DNA of 6,581 bases from an uncultured Comamonadaceae bacterium. GTDB lineage: Bacteria; Pseudomonadota; Gammaproteobacteria; Burkholderiales; Burkholderiaceae_C. The translations under genes and the position numbers were made by a program. The notes under the pieces are model-generated. The model was not told the origin of the DNA. It made no database searches and saw only the letters and a list, made by a program, of their open reading frames with translations. The DNA is taken from the NCBI GenBank assembly GCA_937893415.1, contig CALBWZ010000318.1, positions 1 to 6,581 of the forward strand, given 5' to 3'. The number at the start of each line of letters is the position of its first letter. The stretch's first letter is position 1. Below are positions 1 through 6,209 of the stretch, piece after piece.

Positions 1-146
1 GACTGATAGAAGTTCCGCCGCATAAAAGCGCAGTGGTTTGTCGCACAATACATATCCAGCCCTATCAGCCCACTCATTCATAGCCACATACATTGTTTAC
101 ATCCCTAGCAGCCAGCCGCCAGCCCGGCACGTCTCCTGACAACCGC

Positions 147-1328
147 ATGACCTCGCATGAGCGCCGCGCCACAGCGTCGTTGACGGCAGTTTTTGCGTTG
201 CGTATGTTGGGCTTGTTTCTGGTGCTTCCCGTCTTTGCTTTAGAGGCGGCAAGGTACCCTGGCGGTCTAGATGCGGCGCGGGTAGGTTTTGCAATGGGGG
301 TGTATGGCCTGACGCAGGCGTGTCTACAAATTCCGTTTGGCATAGCCAGCGACCGCTTTGGGCGGAAACCCGTGATGTTGCTGGGTTTGGCCATATTTGC
401 ACTGGGTAGCGTGGTGGCGGCCATGGCCGCCAGCTTAGATGGCCTGTTGGTAGGGCGCGCGTTGCAAGGTGCCGGCGCGATATCGGCGGCTGTGACCGCG
501 CTGTTGGCCGACATGACGCGCTCGCAAGTGCGCACCAAAAGCATGGCGTTGGTGGGCATCAGCATTGCCTGTATGTTCATGCTGTCCTTGGCGCTGGCGC
601 CTGTACTGGCCTCACATGTGGGCTTAAGTGGTGTGTTTACCTTAACCGCTGCCCTGGCAATTTCCGGCATGGCAGTGGTGACCTGGTGGGTGCCGAGCCC
701 GCCTGGGGACATGCGCCCCATAGCCCCAGTGAACGGCTTGCGGGTGGTGTTGGCAGACAAGCAGTTGTGGCGGCTGAGCATGGGGTCATTCAGTTTGCAT
801 GCGATACAACTGGCCATGTGGTTGGTGTTGCCGGGCTTGTTGGTCGATTCGGGTTTGAATGCCTCCGACCACTGGCAGGTGTATGTGCCCGCTGTTGTGG
901 CGTCGGTGCTGGTGTTGGGTGGCGTGCTGTTTCGCCTTGAGCGACAAGGCTATTTACGTGCAGTGCTGCTGGCGTCTGTTGCTTGTCTGTTGGTGGTTCA
1001 ACTAGGCCTGTTGGCCTATGTGGGCGGGCAGGTCACGCCAAGCCTGTGGCTGTTGGGGGTGTTGTTGTTTGGTTTCTTTTTGGGCTTTAACGCACTAGAG
1101 GCCAGTCAGCCCAGTTTGGCATCCAAATTTGCACAAACGCCGGTGCGCGGTGCGGCTTTGGGGGTGTTCAACACCTGCCAGTCGCTGGGCTTTTTTGCTG
1201 GTGGTGCCGTAGGCGGGGCTATTTTGGCGTGGGGCGGTGCAACGGTGCTGTTGGCAGTGACCAGCGCTTGGTTGGCGCTGTGGTTGGCTGTGGCTTGGGG
1301 GCTGCAGCCCAAGCGGGCTATTTATTGA
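147..1328 (+). CDS. YajR-like major facilitator superfamily transporter
   Basis: Inner-membrane secondary transporter of the MFS, probably a proton-driven exporter; the substrate is unknown. The protein is very hydrophobic with about 12 membrane segments. From the ATG at 147 it has 393 residues. The N-terminus MTSHERRA followed by FALRMLGLFLVLPVF resembles E. coli YajR closely. MFS motif A is visible as PFGIASDRFGRKP (about residues 63-75) in the loop between helices 2 and 3, and the motif-B-like GRALQGAGAI lies at about 103-112. The C-terminal half keeps YajR-like stretches such as FNALEASQPSLASK. The frame is open back to a TTG at 93, but similarity to YajR begins at the ATG at 147, so I chose that start; neither start has a clear Shine-Dalgarno sequence. 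E. coli YajR is about 454 residues and ends in a soluble YAM domain. This protein stops after the last helix (GLQPKRAIY) and lacks that domain. Family assignment is strong; drug efflux would be a guess. Confidence 0.93.
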   Translation: MTSHERRATASLTAVFALRMLGLFLVLPVFALEAARYPGGLDAARVGFAMGVYGLTQACLQIPFGIASDRFGRKPVMLLGLAIFALGSVVAAMAASLDGLLVGRALQGAGAISAAVTALLADMTRSQVRTKSMALVGISIACMFMLSLALAPVLASHVGLSGVFTLTAALAISGMAVVTWWVPSPPGDMRPIAPVNGLRVVLADKQLWRLSMGSFSLHAIQLAMWLVLPGLLVDSGLNASDHWQVYVPAVVASVLVLGGVLFRLERQGYLRAVLLASVACLLVVQLGLLAYVGGQVTPSLWLLGVLLFGFFLGFNALEASQPSLASKFAQTPVRGAALGVFNTCQSLGFFAGGAVGGAILAWGGATVLLAVTSAWLALWLAVAWGLQPKRAIY

Positions 1329-1363
1329 CCAGCTGTCAAACACCAAGCATTGAGCGTTGCGGG

Positions 1364-2812
1364 CTAGTCTCGCGGGGATTTTTCGGGCTTATTCTCGTTA
1401 TTGTTATGTTCATCGCTGTCGCCATTGCCATTGCCATTGCTATTGCTATTGCTATTGCCCTTGACCATGGCAACCATGTGCTCTGACAAAGTCTCGTAGA
1501 GCGGCCGGCTGATTAAGCGAGATATAAGGCTGGCAACCATGGCTGAGGCCATCAGTGACAGCACCATGGGGCGGCCATCCAACATCTCCATGACAATAAT
1601 GAAAGAGGTCAGAGGCGCTTGCGTAACCGCAGCCAAAAACCCCGCCATGCCCATGGCAATGAGTGCTGGCATTAAAAGTTGCTGATCGGCGCCCAAAGTG
1701 AACTGGGCAATGTCATGGCCAATGCCGGCACCTATAGACAGTGAGGGTGCAAAAATGCCGCCCGGTACGCCACACCAAGTGGTAATCCATGTGGCTACCA
1801 GTTTGAGCAAAAAGTACAGCTGTGAGACATCGGACTCGCCAGCCAGCATGGCCTTCACCTCCTCGTTACCCGCGCCAAACGTTGCGCCGTGGCTGACCAA
1901 CCCAATAATGGCAATTGCCAAGCCGCCACCGGCGGCAAACCTGATGGGGTAGCGGGTACGCCAGTCATTAAAGCGGTCGGGTGACCCTGTGAGTGACGCG
2001 GCCAGCAGACGCGAAAACAAGCCGCCAACTGCGCCACAAGCCACCACCACCAATACGCTTGGCAGCAAAACGGTCAGCCCTATTTGCGGCGCTGCCATGG
2101 AGCCAAAGTAGGCGTAGTTGCCAAAAGCAGACACGCCCATCAAGCCCGCCAACACAATGGCGGCGATGATTAAGCCGCTGTTTCGGGTCTCCATTCTTCT
2201 TGACAACTCTTCAATGGCAAACACAACCCCGGCAAGCGGTGCGTTGAATGCAGCCGCAATGCCGGCTGCACCGCCTGCTACCAGCAGCGCATGCTCGTTC
2301 ATGGCTGAGCCTGGGCGCAGCCAGCGCCTGGCATCGTGCATGACGCCAGCAGCCACCTGCACAGAGGGGCCTTCGCGTCCCATGGACAAGCCTGCCAACA
2401 TACCTGCAGCGCCCAACACCATTTTGGCAACCGTGACCTTAATGGAGACAAAGTAGGATCGGTGTTCATCAGACAGATTGGGATCAAGTGCTGCCATAAC
2501 TTGGGGTATGCCTGAGCCAGCCGCACTTGGAGCGAAGCGGCGTGTTAGCCACACGATGGCTGCCGTTAGCGACGGAATCCAGATTAATACCACCCATGGG
2601 TAGTTTGAATAACCATGGGAAAACCACTCGAATGCTGTCTCGCTCATGATGGTAAACAGCACCACAGCCAAACCCGCCAATGCGGCGTAGCCCATCACAA
2701 TAGCCCTGCCCAGCCACGCCCTTCCATCCGACAACTCGTGTTGCAAGTTTTGTAAGAAGTCTGGTTCGCGGTTTTGCATAAATGAATGTGTATTTTGGCA
2801 TGTTCGTGCCAT
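1364..2812 (-). CDS. CLC-family chloride/proton exchanger (voltage-gated ClC type)
   Basis: Membrane protein of 482 residues that moves chloride or other anions, most likely as a Cl-/H+ antiporter. The signature motifs appear in order: GSGIPQ at 99-104 (anion-coordinating Ser100), GREGPS at 145-150 (Glu147, equivalent to the gating Glu148 of E. coli ClC-ec1), GGAAGIAAAFNAPLAGVVFAIEE at 180-202 given here only by its ends (Glu202, equivalent to the proton-transfer Glu203), GIFAPSL at 352-358, and Tyr439 in RPLYE (equivalent to Tyr445). Both key glutamates are present, which favours exchanger over passive channel. There is no CBS domain. Length matches ClC-ec1 (473) apart from an Asn/Ser/Gly-rich tail from about residue 451. 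Two starts are possible: ATG at 2812 or ATG at 2779 (Met12, MQNREP), the second nearer to where family similarity begins; neither has a good ribosome site. It converges on the MFS gene and is divergent from ssb, so it is probably monocistronic. Confidence 0.95.
   Translation of the reverse strand: MARTCQNTHSFMQNREPDFLQNLQHELSDGRAWLGRAIVMGYAALAGLAVVLFTIMSETAFEWFSHGYSNYPWVVLIWIPSLTAAIVWLTRRFAPSAAGSGIPQVMAALDPNLSDEHRSYFVSIKVTVAKMVLGAAGMLAGLSMGREGPSVQVAAGVMHDARRWLRPGSAMNEHALLVAGGAAGIAAAFNAPLAGVVFAIEELSRRMETRNSGLIIAAIVLAGLMGVSAFGNYAYFGSMAAPQIGLTVLLPSVLVVVACGAVGGLFSRLLAASLTGSPDRFNDWRTRYPIRFAAGGGLAIAIIGLVSHGATFGAGNEEVKAMLAGESDVSQLYFLLKLVATWITTWCGVPGGIFAPSLSIGAGIGHDIAQFTLGADQQLLMPALIAMGMAGFLAAVTQAPLTSFIIVMEMLDGRPMVLSLMASAMVASLISRLISRPLYETLSEHMVAMVKGNSNSNSNGNGNGDSDEHNNNENKPEKSPRD
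1415..1462 (-). repeat. In-frame hexanucleotide repeat in the 3' end of the CLC gene
   Basis: On the plus strand there are three GCCATT units (1421-1438), then three GCTATT units (1439-1456). Degenerate units flank them (GCTGTC at 1415 and GCCCTT at 1457). Read on the minus strand the units are AATAGC and AATGGC, giving alternating Asn-Ser and Asn-Gly in the CLC cytoplasmic tail (about residues 453-464). Because the unit is 6 bp, gain or loss of copies by replication slippage would lengthen or shorten the tail without shifting the frame. The repeat itself is seen directly; variability is inferred. Confidence 0.9.
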
Positions 2813-2906
2813 GCCCCATGTGCTTGCGGCACAATGGCGTTATGGATGCTGAATTGACTTGAGACCAACAAGCAGCCACCACACATAAATTACCACCACA
2901 GCGTTG

Positions 2907-2912
2907 AGAGGA
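2907..2912 (+). promoter_or_regulatory. Shine-Dalgarno sequence of ssb
   Basis: AGAGGA lies 8 nt before the ATG at 2921 and fixes the start of ssb. The 10-base string AGGAAATCAG at 2909-2918 recurs at 3660-3669 in front of the 134-residue gene. Confidence 0.85.
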
Positions 2913-2920
2913 AATCAGCA

Positions 2921-3445
2921 ATGGCATCGGTCAATAAAGTCATTCTTATAGGAAACTGCGGGCGCGACCCGGAAGTGCGATACATGCCGTCCGGCCAAGC
3001 CGTGGCCAACGTCAGCATCGCAACATCAAGCAGGCGAAAAGACCGCACCAGCGGCGAAATGATTGAAGACACCCAATGGCACCGTGTGACTTTTTACGAG
3101 CGCCTGGCTGAAATTGCAGGCGAGTATGTCAAAAAGGGTCGCCCAATTTATGTGGAAGGCCGTTTGAAATACGGCAAGTACACAGACCAATCAGGTGTGG
3201 AGAAAAACACCGTGGACATCATTGCAACTGAATTGCAGTTGTTAGGTGGCCGTGAGGGCATGGGCGAGGGCGGTATGCCTGCCAGCGGACAAGCCAGCCC
3301 ACCAAGCAGTGGTGCTGGTTACGGCGGTGGTGTGCCTCGCGCGCAAGTACCTGGGCAACGCCCGCCAGCGCAGCAAGCTCCCCAACCCATGCAACGTCCT
3401 GCGGCAACAGGCTTCGACGACATGGACGACGATATTCCGTTTTAA
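2921..3445 (+). CDS. ssb: Single-stranded DNA-binding protein SSB
   Basis: Binds single-stranded DNA during replication, recombination and repair, and recruits partner proteins. The 174 residues fall into an N-terminal OB fold (about 1-110), starting MASVNKVILIGNCGRDPEVRY and including DTQWHRVTFYERLAEIA and YVKKGRPIYVEGRLKYGKY. A disordered Gly/Pro/Gln/Ala-rich linker follows (about 112-162). The acidic tip DDMDDDIPF at the end is the conserved peptide that binds SSB partner proteins. Length and layout are typical of proteobacterial SSB (E. coli 178). The start is the ATG with an AGAGGA ribosome site 8 nt upstream. A strong hairpin terminator follows 28 bp after the stop. A TTGACT at 2854-2859 could be a -35 element, but no convincing -10 sits 16-18 bp downstream. 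No SOS box of the CTG-N10-CAG type was seen in the 108-bp upstream gap. Confidence 0.98.
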   Translation: MASVNKVILIGNCGRDPEVRYMPSGQAVANVSIATSSRRKDRTSGEMIEDTQWHRVTFYERLAEIAGEYVKKGRPIYVEGRLKYGKYTDQSGVEKNTVDIIATELQLLGGREGMGEGGMPASGQASPPSSGAGYGGGVPRAQVPGQRPPAQQAPQPMQRPAATGFDDMDDDIPF

Positions 3446-3473
3446 AGACGCGTTGCGCCAACTTGCGATGTGT

Positions 3474-3503
3474 TAAATAAGCCGGCATCTGCCGGCTTAT
3501 TTA
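3474..3503 (+). terminator. Rho-independent terminator downstream of ssb
   Basis: A perfect inverted repeat: TAAATAAGCCGGCA (3474-3487), a 2-nt centre, then TGCCGGCTTATTTA (3490-3503). The core GCCGGC pairing forms a GC-rich stem, and the following TTATTT serves as the U-rich tail. The A-rich left arm gives the mirror arrangement, so it could also stop transcription from the other strand. It begins 28 bp after the ssb stop codon and separates ssb from the next gene. Confidence 0.88.
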
Positions 3504-3587
3504 CGCTCAATGCATGCGAGGTATGAGACTTGCACAGCCATTTTTGTCTACGACAAATAAACACAGCGCACTGGCAAATCATTGCTG

Positions 3588-3600
3588 GCAAAGGGTTTGC
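3588..3600. promoter_or_regulatory. Palindrome GCAAA-N3-TTTGC, upstream copy (candidate operator)
   Basis: GCAAA GGG TTTGC, a 13-bp inverted repeat with 5-bp arms, about 20 bp upstream of the candidate -35 element at 3615. The same arms with the same 3-bp spacing recur at 3645-3657. Placement on both sides of a promoter suggests a dimeric regulator binding twice. The palindromes are directly visible; the regulatory role is inferred. Confidence 0.4.
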
Positions 3601-3614
3601 AAGGTATTAGGCCC

Positions 3615-3643
3615 TTGACTGAGGTGCCAATAGAACGTACCAT
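3615..3643 (+). promoter_or_regulatory. Candidate sigma70-type promoter of the 134-residue gene
   Basis: TTGACT (3615-3620, 5 of 6 to the -35 consensus), a 17-bp spacer, then TACCAT (3638-3643, 4 of 6 to the -10 consensus). The transcript would start near 3650, leaving a leader of about 27 nt before the ATG at 3677. It lies after the ssb terminator, so the downstream gene appears to be transcribed on its own. Confidence 0.5.
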
Positions 3644-3644
3644 G

Positions 3645-3657
3645 GCAAAAATTTTGC
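3645..3657. promoter_or_regulatory. Palindrome GCAAA-N3-TTTGC, downstream copy (candidate operator)
   Basis: GCAAA AAT TTTGC covers the predicted transcription start and ends just before the Shine-Dalgarno-like AAGGA at 3659-3663. It has the same arms and spacing as the palindrome at 3588-3600, with centres 57 bp apart. A protein bound here would be expected to block transcription initiation. Function is inferred from position alone. Confidence 0.4.
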
Positions 3658-3676
3658 TAAGGAAATCAGTCACATA

Positions 3677-4081
3677 ATGACAAACATCTTGAAATCGTTT
3701 GACGTACCCGTCACGGTTCCTAGCGTTGTTCGCGCGCACTACAAAGCGCGCGCCGCTCATGTTCAAGCCGTAGGGCGTGACAAATTAGAGTGCGAGTCAT
3801 TTATGCATTACCAATTGCGTTTGGTAAAGGATTTAACCGCCAACGCGCAAAACGTTGGCTACAGGCCTGCCTTGGAGACCGCCAGCCTTAATAGGCGACT
3901 GCGTGCGCACGACTTCGACGACATCGCGGCCATACTCAACGATCTGTTTGCACAAGGCTTGATGGCCGAGACTGAGTTGATGCGTGCGCTCGAAGAAGCC
4001 TACACCGTGCGTGAGTCGCTGTTTGGTCAGGGCGATCAAAAGGGTATTCACCAATCTTTCTATCACCGGCACAGCCGCTAG
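3677..4081 (+). CDS. Unrecognised 134-residue protein
   Basis: I do not recognise this protein. It is soluble in character: no signal peptide, no membrane segment, no zinc-binding cysteine cluster (a single Cys39). Charge is nearly balanced, with 17 Lys/Arg against 16 Asp/Glu and 7 His. From about residue 15 to 117 it reads as mostly helical, for example FDDIAAILNDLFAQGL (80-95) and ETELMRALEEAYTVRESLF (98-116), and it ends in a short basic, His-containing tail HQSFYHRHSR. Codon use resembles the neighbouring genes, so I see no sign of recent transfer. An AAGGA lies 13 nt before the ATG, a slightly long spacing. It has its own candidate promoter flanked by paired palindromes and follows the ssb terminator. 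It could be a lineage-restricted protein. A DNA-binding role is not supported by any motif I can see. Confidence 0.78.
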   Translation: MTNILKSFDVPVTVPSVVRAHYKARAAHVQAVGRDKLECESFMHYQLRLVKDLTANAQNVGYRPALETASLNRRLRAHDFDDIAAILNDLFAQGLMAETELMRALEEAYTVRESLFGQGDQKGIHQSFYHRHSR

Positions 4082-4247
4082 GCCACAGTCGCGCACAACG
4101 GCGGTCGTCAATAAGTTGTGTGCTTGTTGTGTACCGGCATTTAGAGAGCACTTAATTGAGCACTTGAGAGACGCCTAGAATGGCGACGTGCACGAGGCTC
4201 CCAGTCATGTAGGGCCTGCTGCGCATACGTTGAGTGGGTCAGCGCAT
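4082..4247. other. Gap between convergent genes with no recognised terminator
   Basis: This 166-bp stretch separates the 134-residue gene from the convergent mnmA. I see no GC-rich hairpin followed by a T run on either strand. The only small feature is a direct repeat GAGCACTT at 4146-4153 and 4158-4165, offset by 12 bp, with no clear meaning. Confidence 0.5.
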
Positions 4248-5345
4248 TTAAGTAATAATGCCGCCGCCCAAGCACACGTCGCCGTCGTATAAAACGGCAC
4301 TTTGACCAGGCGTGACTGCCCACTGCCCACCAGGAAAACGCAGTGAGAAATCTGTTGCGTTTGCGCTGTCGATTGAGCAGGGCGAATCGGCTTGGCGGTA
4401 ACGAGTTTTGGCTGCAAATGTGTCAGATGGTGCAGGTGCCGTACCCGACACCCAGCTTGCTTGCTGCGCATGCAGCGTATGACTTTGAAGCCACGGGTGG
4501 TCATGACCTTGCACCACCGACAGGGTGTTGGTGGCCATGTCTTTTTTGGCAACAAACCAAGGCGCATGGTCGCCGCCTCCGCGTTTTTCGCCCTTGATTT
4601 TGACACCGCCAATGCCAAGCCCTTGGCGCTGGCCTAGTGTGTAAAAACTCATGCCTACATGCTGACCAATGGTGTGGCCCTGCTCGTTTTTAATGGGCCC
4701 GGGTGTTTGGGCAATGTAGCGGTTCAAAAACTCGCGGAACGGGCGTTCTCCAATAAAGCAGATGCCAGTGGAGTCCTTCTTTTTAGCGTTGGGAAGTGCA
4801 ATTGACTCGGCAATATCGCGCACTTGCGTCTTGCGCAGCTCACCCACGGGAAACATGGTTTTACCCAATTGCGCTTGGTTTAAGCGGTGCAAAAAATAGC
4901 TTTGGTCTTTGGTGTGATCAAGTCCCTTTAGCAACTGGAATTGGCCATTGAGTTGACGCACGCGTGCATAGTGGCCTGTGGCAATGTGTTGAGCGCCCAA
5001 GCGCATGGCGTGGTCTAAGAACGACTTAAATTTAATTTCAGCGTTGCATAAAATGTCAGGGTTGGGCGTGCGTCCGGCTTGGTACTCGCTGACGAATTCA
5101 GCAAACACACGGTCTTTGTACTCGGCGGCAAAGTTGACGTGCTCAATCTCAATGCCTATCACATCGGCAACCGCGGCAGCGTCTACGAAGTCTATGTTGC
5201 TTGAGCAGAATGCCGAGTCGTCATCGTCTTCCCAGTTTTTCATGAAAATGCCGACGACCTCGTGTCCTTGTCGTTTTAACAAGTACGCTGTTACAGCGGA
5301 GTCAACGCCGCCAGATAAACCTACAACTACGCGAGATAAAGCCAT
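4248..5345 (-). CDS. mnmA: tRNA-specific 2-thiouridylase MnmA
   Basis: Cytoplasmic enzyme that puts the 2-thio group on the wobble uridine (U34) of tRNAs for Lys, Glu and Gln, using ATP to adenylate the base and sulfur delivered by the IscS/Tus relay. Of 365 residues, 11-16 are the PP-loop SGGVDS that binds ATP. The catalytic cysteine pair is Cys100 in NPDILCN and Cys196 in [12 protein letters not shown] (Cys102 and Cys199 in E. coli). The tRNA-contact stretch TGHYAR (123-128), KDQSYFL (146-152), the central [21 protein letters not shown] (about 227-247) and the C-terminal beta-barrel end [20 protein letters not shown] are all present. Length fits E. coli MnmA (368). The ATG at 5345 begins [13 protein letters not shown], as expected for the family; there is no strong ribosome site. 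It lies 52 bp downstream of the TSUP permease gene in the same direction and is convergent with the 134-residue gene. Confidence 0.98.
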   Translation of the reverse strand: MALSRVVVGLSGGVDSAVTAYLLKRQGHEVVGIFMKNWEDDDDSAFCSSNIDFVDAAAVADVIGIEIEHVNFAAEYKDRVFAEFVSEYQAGRTPNPDILCNAEIKFKSFLDHAMRLGAQHIATGHYARVRQLNGQFQLLKGLDHTKDQSYFLHRLNQAQLGKTMFPVGELRKTQVRDIAESIALPNAKKKDSTGICFIGERPFREFLNRYIAQTPGPIKNEQGHTIGQHVGMSFYTLGQRQGLGIGGVKIKGEKRGGGDHAPWFVAKKDMATNTLSVVQGHDHPWLQSHTLHAQQASWVSGTAPAPSDTFAAKTRYRQADSPCSIDSANATDFSLRFPGGQWAVTPGQSAVLYDGDVCLGGGIIT

Positions 5346-5397
5346 GTAGGTATTGTCGCCTATGGCTTATGTTCTAGCGTGATGTGGTGTGAGACTT

Positions 5398-6162
5398 TTA
5401 AGTGCGGACAAAAAACACGGCGGTCATCACCATGCCGGTTGTGATGACCAATGCGCGAAGCCAAAAAGTTGGCAGCCGTTTGGCCAGCTTAGCGCCCATG
5501 AAGCCGCCTGCAGTTGCGCAGGCCATCATCAGCAAGCCCTCGCGCCACACAATCAAATCGGCCCAGACAAAAGTGGCTACAGACAGCAGCGATAAAACCA
5601 ATGAATTGATATTTTTCAGCGCATTGGTGGTATTCAAGCGTGACTCACCTACCAAGCCATACATGGCCAGCATCAATATGCCCAAGCCACCGTTGAAGTA
5701 GCCGCCGTATATGCACACCACCATCAAGCAAACCAGGCGCCAGCCGCGCAACGATGTGGCCTCGCCACGTGCATGGCCATCGGTTCTTAGAGCGGTTAGC
5801 GTGGGGCCTAGGGCAAACAACAGCGTTGCAAACAGCAGCAACCACGGCACCAAGTTTGAAAACACCGACGATGGCGTTACCAGCAGGAGCAAGGCGCCTA
5901 TAACGCCGCCAGCGGCTGCCACCAAAAGCTCTTGGGTCAGCAAGCGCCTCGGTAGGGCTCGCAGCTCTGGCTTGAAGCCCCAGGTGCTACCCAAGTAACC
6001 GGGACTAACGGCCAGCGCGCTGGTGGCGTTGGCCATAATGGGCGGCACACCCGCAAACACCAACGCAGGAAACGTTAAAAAGCTGCCTCCGCCGGCAATG
6101 GCGTTTAAGACGCCAGCGCCAAACGCGGCACTGGCCAGCACCACAATGGTTAAGGGTTCCAT
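5398..6162 (-). CDS. TauE/SafE (TSUP) family membrane permease
   Basis: Predicted inner-membrane transporter of 254 residues with about 8 hydrophobic segments, in the family that includes sulfite, sulfoacetate and related anion carriers. The substrate here is unknown. The two-fold internal repeat of the family is visible: GAGVLNAIAGGGSFLTFPAL (15-34) with ANATSALAVSPGYLGS (44-59) in the first half, and GGYFNGGLGILMLA (153-166) with NTTNALKNINSL (177-188) in the second. The frame is open upstream to a GTG at 6231, which would overlap the Nudix gene by 22 bp and add 23 polar residues. I prefer the ATG at 6162 because the protein then starts at MEPLTIVVLASAAFG, as family members do, with a weak GGAA about 8 nt upstream. 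It sits 47 bp after the Nudix gene and 52 bp before mnmA, so co-transcription of the three is likely. Confidence 0.92.
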   Translation of the reverse strand: MEPLTIVVLASAAFGAGVLNAIAGGGSFLTFPALVFAGVPPIMANATSALAVSPGYLGSTWGFKPELRALPRRLLTQELLVAAAGGVIGALLLLVTPSSVFSNLVPWLLLFATLLFALGPTLTALRTDGHARGEATSLRGWRLVCLMVVCIYGGYFNGGLGILMLAMYGLVGESRLNTTNALKNINSLVLSLLSVATFVWADLIVWREGLLMMACATAGGFMGAKLAKRLPTFWLRALVITTGMVMTAVFFVRT

Positions 6163-6209
6163 AATTTTTCCGCAATGTTGTGTACGTGGGGGCGTGGACT
6201 TGGCTGTCG

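Noticed and set aside
74..817. Long open frame on the minus strand (247 codons) opposite the MFS gene
   Set aside because: It is antisense to a clear MFS gene. Its translation is low-complexity, Ala/Pro/Thr/Asn-rich with no recognisable domain, as expected for a shadow frame.
1421..1456. Tandem short repeats as a possible CRISPR-like or regulatory array
   Set aside because: The units are 6 bp with no spacers and lie inside the CLC coding frame, so they are a coding microsatellite.
1229..1486. Plus-strand frame with an Ala-Ile repeat that resembles a membrane helix
   Set aside because: The Ala-Ile run is only the other-strand reading of the hexamer repeat in the CLC gene, and the frame spans the end of one gene and the antisense of another.
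2854..2889. Promoter for ssb starting from TTGACT at 2854
   Set aside because: The -35-like hexamer is good, but the first AT-rich -10 candidate (CATAAA at 2884) is 24 bp away, too far for a standard promoter.
2484..2927. Minus-strand frame of 147 codons covering the CLC-ssb gap
   Set aside because: It overlaps the true CLC frame on the same strand and the ssb start, and its translation has no family resemblance.
3543..3557. Inverted repeat TTTGTC-TAC-GACAAA in the ssb downstream region
   Set aside because: A single AT-rich 6-bp-arm palindrome, not repeated elsewhere as far as I could see and not placed at a promoter, so it may be chance.
3548..3766. Minus-strand frame of 72 codons overlapping the start of the 134-residue gene
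   Set aside because: No ribosome site or family likeness, and it runs antisense through the candidate promoter and the better-supported gene.
4146..4165. Direct repeat GAGCACTT in the gap between convergent genes
   Set aside because: Only two 8-bp copies, with no promoter or hairpin nearby; too little to support a function.
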